IMG/VR virus record: IMGVR_UViG_3300025437_000843
Coordinates: 1-25,987 of that record
Direction: 5' to 3' (one strand)
Source of the DNA: a virus
DNA length: 25,987 nucleotides
The position numbers and the translations under genes are program-made. Shown here piece after piece: positions 16,379 to 23,597 of this stretch. Under the pieces are notes generated by a model. That model was not told the DNA's origin. It searched no databases and saw nothing but the letters and a program-made list of their open reading frames with translations. Each line of letters begins with the position of its first letter. Positions within the stretch are counted from its first letter, which is position 1.

Positions 16379-16647
16379 AATGGCTAAAACGAATTGTTGT
16401 TCGCTGGGTTAAAGATGACTGGTATAGTACCCAGCCTGTTCAAGATGTAGCGGTAGGTGCTAGATCCGTTGATGTAGAAGGGCTATCATTTAATGTCATG
16501 CCTGCACAAGGTGGAACTGTAGTACAGATTCGTTGCTACGATCGCAAAACAGATCGCAACAATAACATTACACACGTTATCCCCGACGGCGAAGACGTTG
16601 CTGAACGTCTTGGACAAATTGTTAGCATGGAACTGCTACGAGCATGA
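16375..16647 (+). CDS. Small protein, paralogue of the next gene (unknown function)
   Basis: 90 residues, ATG 16375 overlapping the folE stop (ATGA). A basic N-terminus (KWLKRIVVRWVKDDW) is followed by a beta-rich domain with FNVMPAQGGTVVQI and a C-terminal IPDGEDVAERLGQIVSMELLR helix. The same pattern, P-A-x-G-G-x-x-V then a helix ending L-G-x-I-x-x-M, is repeated in the following gene, so the two are tandem paralogues. The function is unknown. Confidence 0.65.
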   Translation: MKWLKRIVVRWVKDDWYSTQPVQDVAVGARSVDVEGLSFNVMPAQGGTVVQIRCYDRKTDRNNNITHVIPDGEDVAERLGQIVSMELLRA

Positions 16648-16982
16648 TACCCAAATCGTGGCGCATACGCTTGTTTAATTGGATTGGTGCAGGTAGAATA
16701 ACATTAACAGAAGATAAACCACAGGAATACAATACAATGAGTACATATACATTAGGTGGTGGTGCCGGACAACCATGGGCCGGTGGTATCGGCCTGGGAC
16801 CTTCTACACAAGGCCCTATCACCGGCCAAACACTGACACTTAAAATTACACCAGCCAATGGCGGTAGTATTGTATCAGTTTCTGGCCAAAGCAGTTCAGA
16901 AAGCCTGTACATCATCGCCGACGAAGCTGACTTTGATCGTGAGCTGGGCAAAATTATTACCATGAGTAAATTAAAATCATGA
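16644..16982 (+). CDS. Small protein, tandem paralogue of the previous gene (unknown function)
   Basis: 112 residues from ATG 16644 (ATGA overlap). The N-terminus WRIRLFNWIGAG resembles the basic start of the upstream paralogue, and the C-terminus (ITPANGGSIVSVSG then EADFDRELGKIITMSKL) matches it closely. A Gly-rich insert (YTLGGGAGQPWAGGIGLGP) separates the two parts. An internal ATG at 16737 with AGGA upstream could give a shorter product, but the shared N-terminus supports the long form. Confidence 0.63.
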   Translation: MIPKSWRIRLFNWIGAGRITLTEDKPQEYNTMSTYTLGGGAGQPWAGGIGLGPSTQGPITGQTLTLKITPANGGSIVSVSGQSSSESLYIIADEADFDRELGKIITMSKLKS

Positions 16983-17206
16983 TAACACAAACACTACAAA
17001 CCCTGGTAGGTGAAGTAAACGGACTTTGGTCCTGGATTATCGGTATTGTTGCCGGCTGGGGCTTGACCTTTACTCTTGTAGTTGCGGCCATTATCTATGC
17101 TCATATCCGTATCAATCGGATGCGTCAAGACCTAGAAAATCTGCGCAATCAGCACGTGACAGAAACTCGTGACCTGAGTCTACGCCTGCGCAAACTGGAA
17201 AAGTAA
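16979..17206 (+). CDS. Small single-pass membrane protein with coiled coil
   Basis: 75 residues, ATG 16979 overlapping the previous stop. A long hydrophobic stretch (about 17-42, LWSWIIGIVAGWGLTFTLVV) is followed by a charged heptad helix INRMRQDLENLRNQ...LSLRLRKLEK. Probably an inner-membrane protein with a cytoplasmic tail. No family recognised. It ends 7 bases before the glycosyltransferase gene. Confidence 0.62.
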   Translation: MITQTLQTLVGEVNGLWSWIIGIVAGWGLTFTLVVAAIIYAHIRINRMRQDLENLRNQHVTETRDLSLRLRKLEK

Positions 17207-17213
17207 TCACGGC

Positions 17214-18131
17214 ATGGATAGGATTGAGTACGATTTATCAACTGCAATCGGACTCGGCGGATTGATTGGTTTTTATAGTTTGATTTTATCAACCAAACAG
17301 CCAGCACAAATCAACATACAGCCAGGCTGGACCCTTGTGCATGATATCAAAAGAATTTTTAACATTGCCGATGATCGAGTTGTTATAAATGAGGTACATG
17401 GTCGATCTATTGACAATGCCTTGGTGGATACGCTGGGCGATAATGCAAAATTTTTTAGCAGTTACATCAAAACTGATCAGTTGAATTTGTTTGGGCAAAA
17501 TATGCCGGTACTGACAAGATCAACCATGGCCGGAACCGCATTGTCAAATGGCAAACCGTGCATAGGATTTGCCATTGGTGGTAGTACCGAAATAGCCAGA
17601 TGGAAATATTTGGATCGATTCTCCGGATTAGATCCTGAGATGCTTCCAAAAAAATACCCTTACACAAAACAGCACATTGACAAAATCATTGAATTGTGTA
17701 TAGATAGTGGCTATGATATTGTTACCATTAACTCTGACCGAATCAGTTTAGAACACAAGATACTGTTGTTGAACAATTTATGCGATTGCGTAGTCGGGTA
17801 CGAAGGTGGAATGGCACATCTGGCACATTGTTTAGATATTCCTGTGATCATGTTTCCATGGGAAAATGACCATACAAAACATGCTATGATGATGCATCTT
17901 GATAAAAAAACATATTTTTTAAATTCAGCGGATGAAGTGTTAGGCTGGACTCCAGACATTTTTTTGGAAATCAAAGATCGTTTACATAACAATTTGGGCA
18001 ACAATGAATTTTTAACAGATCAGTTTAAAAATTCAAGCACAGATGAACAAATGAATTATGCTCCCGACGGATTAAGAGATTTTTTAAAAAACAACATTGA
18101 ACAATTAACAATAGGTGGATACAATGAGTAA
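17214..18131 (+). CDS. GT9-like (heptosyltransferase-type) glycosyltransferase
   Basis: 305 residues. The C-terminal half carries the GT9 pattern: KPCIGFAIGG strand, PKKYP.TKQHIDKIIELC helix, YDIVTIN, LLNNLCDCVVGYEGGMAHLAHCL and IPVIMFPW. The motif V-G-x-E-G-G-x-x-H-L-A is close to the sugar-nucleotide loop of ADP-heptose:LPS heptosyltransferases and related GT-B enzymes. The N-terminal part is less conserved, with a Gly-rich AIGLGGLIGFYS start. Its job could be host-like LPS or capsule alteration, or phage glycan synthesis. ATG 17214 lacks a clear Shine-Dalgarno. It overlaps the phosphoribosyltransferase gene by 8 bases. Confidence 0.68.
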   Translation: MDRIEYDLSTAIGLGGLIGFYSLILSTKQPAQINIQPGWTLVHDIKRIFNIADDRVVINEVHGRSIDNALVDTLGDNAKFFSSYIKTDQLNLFGQNMPVLTRSTMAGTALSNGKPCIGFAIGGSTEIARWKYLDRFSGLDPEMLPKKYPYTKQHIDKIIELCIDSGYDIVTINSDRISLEHKILLLNNLCDCVVGYEGGMAHLAHCLDIPVIMFPWENDHTKHAMMMHLDKKTYFLNSADEVLGWTPDIFLEIKDRLHNNLGNNEFLTDQFKNSSTDEQMNYAPDGLRDFLKNNIEQLTIGGYNE

Positions 18132-18663
18132 AGTATATTACAAAGAATCGACGGTACGTGCATGGATACACGACATTATCCGTTCAATGAACGCTGATCA
18201 TTGGCGCCCAGACTACATAGTAGGCCTAACACGTGGCGGCCTGGTACCGGCTGTGATGTTGAGTCACTATTTAGAAGTTCCTATGGAATGTCTTAAAGTA
18301 AGCCTGCGTGACAGTGAATACGGTCCTGAGCACAACTGCTGGATGGCCGAAGATGCTTTTGGCTATACCGGGCCAACTACCGACGGAGATCCTGCTCGCA
18401 GTACTCGTGGCAAAAATATTCTTATTGTAGACGACATCAACGACACCGGTGCCACCCTCAACTGGATTCAAAACGACTGGCGCGAAAGCTGTTTGCCAGC
18501 GGACCCACGTTGGGATACCGTCTGGGGCAACAATGTTCGGGTAGCAGTCATGGTCAATAATCAAGCGTCTGATTTCAAAGCAGTGGACTATTCTGGACTT
18601 GATATCAATAAACTGGAAGACCCTATCTGGTGTGTGTTTCCCTGGGAAGAGTGGTGGCGATAA
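18124..18663 (+). CDS. Phosphoribosyltransferase (type I PRTase)
   Basis: 179 residues from ATG 18124, preceded by AGGTGG (18113-18118). The PRPP-binding loop is clear: ILIVDDINDTGAT, with the two acidic residues and the DTG turn, and the PPi loop is GLTRGGLVPA. The C-terminus ends with WCVFPWEEWWR. This layout resembles hypoxanthine/xanthine-guanine PRTases and phage homologues of Gpt. Purine salvage is the cautious reading, and a 7-deazaguanine substrate is possible given the neighbours. The longer ATG 18115 has a poorer ribosome site. Confidence 0.85.
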   Translation: MSKVYYKESTVRAWIHDIIRSMNADHWRPDYIVGLTRGGLVPAVMLSHYLEVPMECLKVSLRDSEYGPEHNCWMAEDAFGYTGPTTDGDPARSTRGKNILIVDDINDTGATLNWIQNDWRESCLPADPRWDTVWGNNVRVAVMVNNQASDFKAVDYSGLDINKLEDPIWCVFPWEEWWR

Positions 18664-18843
18664 GTGATTATTGAACTGATAGGAACTTGGTTGTTGGTCG
18701 GCTTTGTCAGTGCCATTGGGTGGAACGTGGCTGACGAAACAGTCAACAAACCGGTCATTGATCCATGGTTATCAAAACAGGTCAGTGACAAAACTGGTCG
18801 AGTGGACGCAAATGTTTCACCACCCACAGCACAAGATAAATAG
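18664..18843 (+). CDS. Small membrane protein of 59 residues
   Basis: A frame from GTG 18664, directly after the TAA of the PRTase gene, to TAG 18841-18843. The product starts MIIELIGTWLLVGFVSAIGW, one hydrophobic helix, then a polar tail ending SPPTAQDK. This is the frame that fits the gene run; a 71-codon frame at 18704-18919 in another phase would run through the queD promoter. The function is unknown. Confidence 0.6.
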   Translation: MIIELIGTWLLVGFVSAIGWNVADETVNKPVIDPWLSKQVSDKTGRVDANVSPPTAQDK

Positions 18844-18881
18844 TTATATTCCCAAAACAGCGGTCTTCGGCGTCATCCCGC

Positions 18882-18910
18882 TTGATAAATTCTGCCGCCT
18901 ATGCTATAAT
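18882..18910 (+). promoter_or_regulatory. Extended -10 sigma70-type promoter of queD
   Basis: TTGATA (18882-18887), 17-base spacer ending in TGC, TATAAT (18905-18910, perfect): 11 of 12 consensus positions plus the TGn extension. Transcription would start near 18917, so the leader would be only about 13 bases and begin at the AGGAG ribosome site (18918-18922). The 86-base gap 18844-18929 holds only this element. Confidence 0.82.
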
Positions 18911-18929
18911 CTAACATAGGAGAATCATA

Positions 18930-19433
18930 ATGGCAAACCAACCCAGACAGTACAAGTACACAAGTACCAAAGAGTATGTAGACGCATTTCCTTGTGCGTA
19001 TCGTCAATGGCGAGCTGACAGTCACTGCAACTTAATTCACGGATATTCATTTAGCATGAAGTTCTATTTTGGCACAGACGACCTGGATGTGCGTAACTGG
19101 GCGGCCGATTACGGTGGACTCAAAGAATTAAAACAAGTGCTAGAAAGTCAGTTTGATCATACTCTATTAGTTTCAGAAGATGATCCTGAACTAGAAACAT
19201 ACAAATTACTACAAGAAAAGAATCTTGCTAAACTAACTATCCTGCCCAAACTGGGTTGCGAAGGCCTGGCAGATCAATTATACCGATACGTCAATGGTGT
19301 GTATATTCCTGACATGTGGGGCACAGCCGAGGCAGATAGACTTTGGTGTTATCGTGTAGAAGTACGTGAAACACAATCAAATATGGCGTTCCGTGAAGGT
19401 CATCGTGAGTGGAATGAGGACTTGTTTGCGTGA
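18930..19433 (+). CDS. queD: 6-carboxy-5,6,7,8-tetrahydropterin synthase (QueD)
   Basis: Second step of the 7-deazaguanine pathway. The 167-residue product (about 120 in E. coli) shows FPCAYRQW (20-27), SHCNLIHGYSF (31-41) with catalytic-type C33 and H37, YGGLKELK (61-68), FDHTLL with D76 and H77, and a late VRET Glu (E147). Two of the three canonical zinc histidines appear as tyrosines (Y24 in CAYR, Y39 in HGYS), where E. coli has AHR and HGH. The rest of the catalytic set is intact, so I still call it QueD. AGGAG precedes ATG 18930, directly after a strong promoter. Its TGA overlaps the GTG start of the MazG-like gene. Confidence 0.87.
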   Translation: MANQPRQYKYTSTKEYVDAFPCAYRQWRADSHCNLIHGYSFSMKFYFGTDDLDVRNWAADYGGLKELKQVLESQFDHTLLVSEDDPELETYKLLQEKNLAKLTILPKLGCEGLADQLYRYVNGVYIPDMWGTAEADRLWCYRVEVRETQSNMAFREGHREWNEDLFA

Positions 19434-19702
19434 GTAAAATAAATGAAATATTGGACATCTTGCAGGAAGAATGTGCCGAAGTTATCCAATCCATTAGCAA
19501 GTGTCGCCGTTTTGGTATGGAAAATAGCCATAAAGATGGTGGTACCCAGCGTGAACACTTGACTCAAGAGCTAGGAGATGTTACACTATTGATAGAATTA
19601 CTCAAGGCCTACGGTGTTTATACGGATCAAGAATTACACCAAGCACAGGTACGCAAGAGTCAAAAATTAACTAAATGGTCGACTGTATATGACTCCGAAT
19701 GA
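19430..19702 (+). CDS. MazG-like nucleotide pyrophosphohydrolase
   Basis: 90 residues from GTG 19430 (GTGA overlap with queD). The MazG metal-binding pattern is present: EECAE (13-17) followed by ELGD (47-50), with the NTP-binding helices between. Short single-domain MazG proteins are common in T4-like and cyanophage genomes and hydrolyse NTPs or related nucleotides. Being between queD and a radical SAM gene it may clear unwanted nucleotides, but that is inference. The length is typical of phage members. Confidence 0.78.
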   Translation: MSKINEILDILQEECAEVIQSISKCRRFGMENSHKDGGTQREHLTQELGDVTLLIELLKAYGVYTDQELHQAQVRKSQKLTKWSTVYDSE

Positions 19703-20537
19703 TGTTAAATGGATCCAAATTGAAGCCAGTTCTAAATGCAATGCCTGGTGTCCCATGTGTAGCAGGAATAAAAACGGCTACGGCCTACGAGACAATCTTG
19801 TTGAAGAAGATGTTCCTACCGAAAAGGTACAGCAAGCGATTGAAAAATTACCAAACCTAGAAATGATCGAGTTTTGCGGCAATCTTGGAGATCCTGTCAT
19901 TGCCAAAAACTTTTTAGAATTAATTGCTGTAGCTAAAACTACCAGAGCCAAAATAAGAATACACACCAATGGCAGTTTACGTACTGAAGAATGGTGGACT
20001 AATTTAGCAAAAGAATTAGCCAATGTAGAACATGACATATGGTTTGGGCTTGATGGCTTAGCTGGAGTACATGAGATTTATCGACAAGGCACTAGTTACC
20101 AAAAAATAATTGATAATGCAACAGCATTTATACAAGCAGGTGGTACAGCGGTTTGGCAATTTATTCCCTATGCACACAACGAACATCAAATCAAAGATTG
20201 TCTAAAATTAAGTCAACGATTGGGATTTAAACGATTTGAATTGGTCAAAGGATTTAGGCGTGATCAACAGGCTCGGCACTACAGAACCGGCGAACCATTT
20301 GCTTTGGATCCTCCAACTACAATTCATCGTGTTATGCGAATGCCTAAACCTAACACGTATGTTGACCCAAATAATTGTATGCACCAATACCAAAGTAGTG
20401 TTTTTATGAACTCAAACGGAAAATTAAATTATTGTTGTTTTTTTGGACGAAAAGGAAGTGTTAACAACGTAGAAGAATTATTGTATAATAAAGTGGACTT
20501 AACCCGCGAAACGTGCATAAAAGAATGTGGATCCTAA
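19689..20537 (+). CDS. Radical SAM enzyme with SPASM/twitch-like C-terminus
   Basis: 282 residues. The N-terminal strand WIQIEASSKCNAWCPMC holds the 4Fe-4S motif (C17, C21, C24; CX3CX2C). It is followed by EFCGNLGDPV (61-70), RIHTNGS (90-96) and WFGLDGL (118-124), typical of the SPASM/twitch subgroup. The C-terminus has further cysteines at C230, C249, C250, C276 and C280 (GKLNYCCFFG and TCIKEC), fitting an auxiliary cluster site. The substrate is unknown. The gene overlaps the MazG-like frame by 14 bases and the queE promoter lies in its last codons, so it is embedded in the deazaguanine block. Confidence 0.82.
   Translation: MTPNDVKWIQIEASSKCNAWCPMCSRNKNGYGLRDNLVEEDVPTEKVQQAIEKLPNLEMIEFCGNLGDPVIAKNFLELIAVAKTTRAKIRIHTNGSLRTEEWWTNLAKELANVEHDIWFGLDGLAGVHEIYRQGTSYQKIIDNATAFIQAGGTAVWQFIPYAHNEHQIKDCLKLSQRLGFKRFELVKGFRRDQQARHYRTGEPFALDPPTTIHRVMRMPKPNTYVDPNNCMHQYQSSVFMNSNGKLNYCCFFGRKGSVNNVEELLYNKVDLTRETCIKECGS
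20461..20489 (+). promoter_or_regulatory. Sigma70-type promoter of queE
   Basis: TTAACA (20461-20466), 17-base spacer, TATAAT (20484-20489, perfect): 11 of 12 consensus positions. It lies within the end of the radical SAM gene. Transcription would start near 20496, giving a leader of about 45 bases. Confidence 0.68.
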
Positions 20538-20540
20538 ATT

Positions 20541-21404
20541 ATGAGTAAAATTAAAGTAAGTGAAATTTTTTATAGTCTCCAAGGCGAAGGTCGCTTTGTT
20601 GGTGTGCCCAGTGTGTTTTTAAGAACATACGGCTGTAACTTTACCTGTGCAGGCTTTGGTTGCCGACCCGGCGAACGGTCTACAGGTGCAGATGAAGTTG
20701 CTAAAAAAATAGAACTATATAAAGACTTTTTAGATCTTCCTTTGGTAGAAACAGGTTGCGATTCATATGCGTCGTGGCATCCTGCGTTCAAACATTTATC
20801 GCCGACATACACCACAGATGAACTTGTGGACAAGATGTTAGCCCTGACTCCCAACAATCGTTGGGTACAAAACAATGGCAATGATGTACATTTGGTAATT
20901 ACCGGCGGTGAACCTTTGTTAGGCTGGCAACGTGCTTACGAAGAATTATTAAGTCATCCTGGCATGGCAGACTTGCGCAACATTACATTCGAAACCAATG
21001 GCACTCAAGAACTGCACGAAGATTTCCGAGATTTCTTAATTGAATGGGCCGGAGAACATGCCGATAGAGAAGTTACATTTTCGGTCAGTGCCAAACTAAG
21101 CGCATCAGGCGAGGCATGGGATGATGCTATCAAACCCAAGGTTGTAAACATTTATCAAACCTATGGGCACACATATCTCAAGTTTGTGGTAGAAACTCAG
21201 GAACATGTAAACGAGGCTGTTCGAGCGGTTGACGCTTTCCGTGCAGGTGGATTCAAAGGATCAGTTTACCTGATGCCACAGGGTGGTGTAGTTGATCCAT
21301 ACGAATCAAACAAAGTAAACATTGCCAACATTTGCTGTACACACGGGTTTAATTATAGTCCACGCCTACATGTAGACTTATGGGGCAACGGCTGGGGCAA
21401 GTAA
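20541..21404 (+). CDS. queE: 7-carboxy-7-deazaguanine synthase (QueE)
   Basis: Radical SAM enzyme that converts 6-carboxytetrahydropterin to CDG. The start EIFYSLQGEGRFVGVPSVF (8-26) is the QueE signature, followed by LRTYGCNFTCAGFGC. Cysteines C32 and C36 keep the CX3C spacing, but the next Cys is C41, giving CX3CX4C instead of the usual CX3CX2C. Later parts are VITGGEPLL, ITFETNGT, SVSAKLS and a C-terminal YLMPQGG, all typical. The product is 287 residues, longer than E. coli QueE (223), with an insert of about 60 residues after the cluster. ATG 20541 has no strong Shine-Dalgarno. The stop overlaps the next ATG (TAATG). Confidence 0.92.
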   Translation: MSKIKVSEIFYSLQGEGRFVGVPSVFLRTYGCNFTCAGFGCRPGERSTGADEVAKKIELYKDFLDLPLVETGCDSYASWHPAFKHLSPTYTTDELVDKMLALTPNNRWVQNNGNDVHLVITGGEPLLGWQRAYEELLSHPGMADLRNITFETNGTQELHEDFRDFLIEWAGEHADREVTFSVSAKLSASGEAWDDAIKPKVVNIYQTYGHTYLKFVVETQEHVNEAVRAVDAFRAGGFKGSVYLMPQGGVVDPYESNKVNIANICCTHGFNYSPRLHVDLWGNGWGK

Positions 21405-21640
21405 TGTTCCCACAAGGACTATACACCGGCATGGATGAAACTTACGATCCATTTTACAACAGAGCCGCATGGCGATTAAAATTTTTATGGTGGCCTAGGA
21501 AGTGTGAATTATCTAATCGATGGATGTGGTTAGATTTTGCGTATCAAGGTCGTGCTGTGTGGACCGGCCCAGGCGAATCTGTGTTTGAAGATCGCTGGCA
21601 CAATACCACAGAACATATTATTTGGAAATTAAAACAATGA
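21404..21640 (+). CDS. Small aromatic-rich protein, unknown function
   Basis: 78 residues, ATG 21404 overlapping the queE stop. Rich in Trp, Tyr and Phe (RLKFLWWPRKCELSNRWMWLDFAYQG), with a conserved-looking WTGPGESVFEDRW segment and a final WKLK. No membrane segment of full length. No family recognised. Such small proteins fill many gaps in T4-like phages. Its TGA overlaps the next ATG (ATGA). Confidence 0.65.
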   Translation: MFPQGLYTGMDETYDPFYNRAAWRLKFLWWPRKCELSNRWMWLDFAYQGRAVWTGPGESVFEDRWHNTTEHIIWKLKQ

Positions 21641-21990
21641 CCACAGCTCAAATCTTAGTAGCAGTAGGTGTGTGGTTGGTGCTGATGATAATCAGCTATA
21701 GCCACTCGGGCTGGCGTAACATGCGTGACTGTTATGCCATGTGGTTCACACGCGAGTACTGGACCAGTTATAATACTGTAGAGTTTGTATCCTGGTTGGC
21801 CAAGGCCATTATCATTATCCCGGGCCTGATCTTTGGTATACAGATCTGGGAATTGTATTATCTTACACTGGCAACCAGCGTGACACTTATCTGGGCCAGT
21901 CGTAAAAAAGCTCTACCAACCCTGGTAGGTTTTAATACCATGTGGGCCTGGTTGAGCTTGATGGTACTGGTACAACATTGGATCAAATGA
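21637..21990 (+). CDS. Multi-pass small membrane protein
   Basis: 117 residues from ATG 21637. Hydrophobic segments at about 5-22 (ILVAVGVWLVLMIISYS), 52-72, 74-88 and 96-114 suggest three or four passes, with a loop SGWRNMRDCYAMWFTREYW between the first two. No family recognised. Both ends are coupled to neighbours through ATGA overlaps. Confidence 0.65.
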   Translation: MTTAQILVAVGVWLVLMIISYSHSGWRNMRDCYAMWFTREYWTSYNTVEFVSWLAKAIIIIPGLIFGIQIWELYYLTLATSVTLIWASRKKALPTLVGFNTMWAWLSLMVLVQHWIK

Positions 21991-22481
21991 CAGACAAAAA
22001 ATCTAATGTCGCTGACGGCCGTGAAAGTTTTGATATTACCGTTGGTAATACTCTTGTTGCATTTTTTAATCGCAATGTCAGTCCTTACCCGACCGAAGCC
22101 GGAGGGCCCAAGTTTGATCTTATTCCCGTTGAGCGACAAAAAGACATCATGGTCAATGTGGCCCGTATGCATGCTCAACAGGAATACAACAGGATTACAG
22201 AATTGGTAGAAGTGCTACAGCGTCAGGCTGCAGAATTAAAACGGCGATTAGATATCACCGACATGGTACATGCCGCTAAATACGATTTCCAGATATATCA
22301 TGGCCAAAAGTATTGGCTCTTACTAGAACGAGATACCGGACACACACGATTGACACAAACCGGACCTGCAGATTGGAGTACCGGTGCTCCGTGTGATTGG
22401 GAATACATTTGTCAGGTCAAATGGTTAGGTGACTATACCTGGATTGAAGTTAAGGAGAATGAAGATGGGATTGCTCGATAG
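21987..22481 (+). CDS. DUF2452-like conserved phage protein
   Basis: 164 residues from ATG 21987 (ATGA). Segments YPTEAGGPKFDLIPVE and IMVNVARMHAQQEYNRI are typical of the DUF2452 family as I remember it, followed by a helix (LQRQAAELKRRLDITDMV) and a beta-rich C-terminal half with YHGQKYWLLLE and GPADWSTGAP. The role is unknown. The assignment should be treated as tentative. The start of the next gene lies inside its last 17 bases. Confidence 0.6.
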   Translation: MTDKKSNVADGRESFDITVGNTLVAFFNRNVSPYPTEAGGPKFDLIPVERQKDIMVNVARMHAQQEYNRITELVEVLQRQAAELKRRLDITDMVHAAKYDFQIYHGQKYWLLLERDTGHTRLTQTGPADWSTGAPCDWEYICQVKWLGDYTWIEVKENEDGIAR

Positions 22482-22857
22482 ATTTAAACGTAAACCCGAA
22501 GTCAAGGTTGAAGAACCAAAGGCCAAGGTATCAAAAAAATCAGCCAAAGATATAGCCACAGAACGAGGCGAACCTTATGTGGCTATTTTGAGTGTGGAAC
22601 TGGACCCAGAAAACATGGGCAATGGTGCATTTGAATTGGATTGGAATGAAAAGTTTATTACCAATCTGGTACGTGCCGGGTATCAAACCAAACCCAATGA
22701 ACCCGAGGATATTATTGTAGATCGTTGGTTTGCTGACATTTGCAAGAATGTTATATCAGAAAACTACGAGCAATGGGAAGCCAATCAACCAATTGAGGCT
22801 CGTCCACGTGTGGTTGATCGTAGGGATCTGGGCAACGGAAAGACCGAAGTAAGTTGA
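22465..22857 (+). CDS. Conserved T4-like phage protein, unknown function
   Basis: 130 residues. ATG 22465 lies 7 bases after TAAGGAG (22451-22457); the in-frame ATG at 22459 is too close to it. The start MGLLDRFKRKPEVK, a Lys/Glu-rich linker, then GEPYVAILSVELDPENMGN and a DRWFADICKNV helix, ending RDLGNGKTEVS, matches a pattern I know from T4-like cyanophage hypothetical proteins. No motif suggests an enzyme. Its TGA overlaps the TTG start of the next gene. Confidence 0.7.
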   Translation: MGLLDRFKRKPEVKVEEPKAKVSKKSAKDIATERGEPYVAILSVELDPENMGNGAFELDWNEKFITNLVRAGYQTKPNEPEDIIVDRWFADICKNVISENYEQWEANQPIEARPRVVDRRDLGNGKTEVS

Positions 22858-23597
22858 TAGTTTACGTAAACGGTGATAGCAACAGCGCCGGAGCCGAAGC
22901 AGTAAAACCTGCTTGCTTTGCCGAAGATGATCCGCTGTATTGGCGACTGGGCCGACAACCTCATCCAGACAATCTTGCAGCCAGTTATGGTTGCGAACTG
23001 GCCAACCGCCTGGGTGCTATCTTGGATTGTGATGCTGAATCAGCCAGTAGCAATGATCGCATCATGCGTACCACACGCAGGTATCTTGAAAACAACAAGC
23101 CTGACCTACTCATCATAGGCTGGGCCACCTGGGAACGTGAAGAGTGGTTACATGATGGTACCTATTATCAGGTCACTGCCAGCGGAACAGATGCTGTTCC
23201 CCCTGAGCTTGCCGAACGCTACAGAAATTGGGTCATTGGACAAACAACTGCAACACGCGAAGACAAAATGTTGGCCTGGCATCAACGTATATATCAGTTA
23301 CACCTTGACTTAGAAACTGCCGGTATCCGCCATGTATTCTTCAATTGTTTCAGTGACTTTGCCAACATAGCATCAGGTCAAATCACCACAGACAATTCCG
23401 ACAATCCCAATAGGTCTGGTCTGCACGAGTGGAATCACAGCTACATAGGACCATACGATAAACAACTGACCTATTATCAATGGCTGACCAACCAGGGCTT
23501 TCAGGCAACCAAACATTATCATTTTCTTGCCGAGGCACATCGTGCCTGGGCCGATTACCTTTATGAATTTCTGGAAGCAAAACCAAATTCCATTTAG
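22854..23597 (+). CDS. SGNH/GDSL-hydrolase-like protein (first of an adjacent pair)
   Basis: 247 residues from TTG 22854 (TTGA overlap). The start is fixed because the block I motif VNGDSNSAG follows at residues 5-13. Then come ESASSNDRI (about 61-69, the Asn block), PDLLIIGWATWERE and a late HFLAEAHRAWADY with a His in the expected region; the DxxH pair is not obvious. It could be an esterase or acyl-transfer enzyme acting on glycans, or an inactive relative. It overlaps the next, similar gene by 35 bases. Confidence 0.62.
   Translation: MIVYVNGDSNSAGAEAVKPACFAEDDPLYWRLGRQPHPDNLAASYGCELANRLGAILDCDAESASSNDRIMRTTRRYLENNKPDLLIIGWATWEREEWLHDGTYYQVTASGTDAVPPELAERYRNWVIGQTTATREDKMLAWHQRIYQLHLDLETAGIRHVFFNCFSDFANIASGQITTDNSDNPNRSGLHEWNHSYIGPYDKQLTYYQWLTNQGFQATKHYHFLAEAHRAWADYLYEFLEAKPNSI

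Noticed and set aside
18097-18125. TTGAAC, 17-bp spacer, TACAAT promoter-like match
   Set aside because: The -10 covers the start codon of the PRTase gene, so transcription would begin inside that gene; the -35 matches only 4 of 6 bases.
18836-18842. ATAAATA, resembling a T4-type late promoter
   Set aside because: A seven-base AT-rich string is expected by chance in a window of this size, and it overlaps a stop codon; the sigma70 element downstream explains queD better.
18859-18882. AGGCG-type hairpin (AGCGG/CCGCT) as a terminator
   Set aside because: The stem is five base pairs with a 14-base loop and no T-run follows.
18704-18919. 71-codon frame in another phase
   Set aside because: It runs through the queD promoter; the GTG 18664 frame with a membrane segment fits the gene run.
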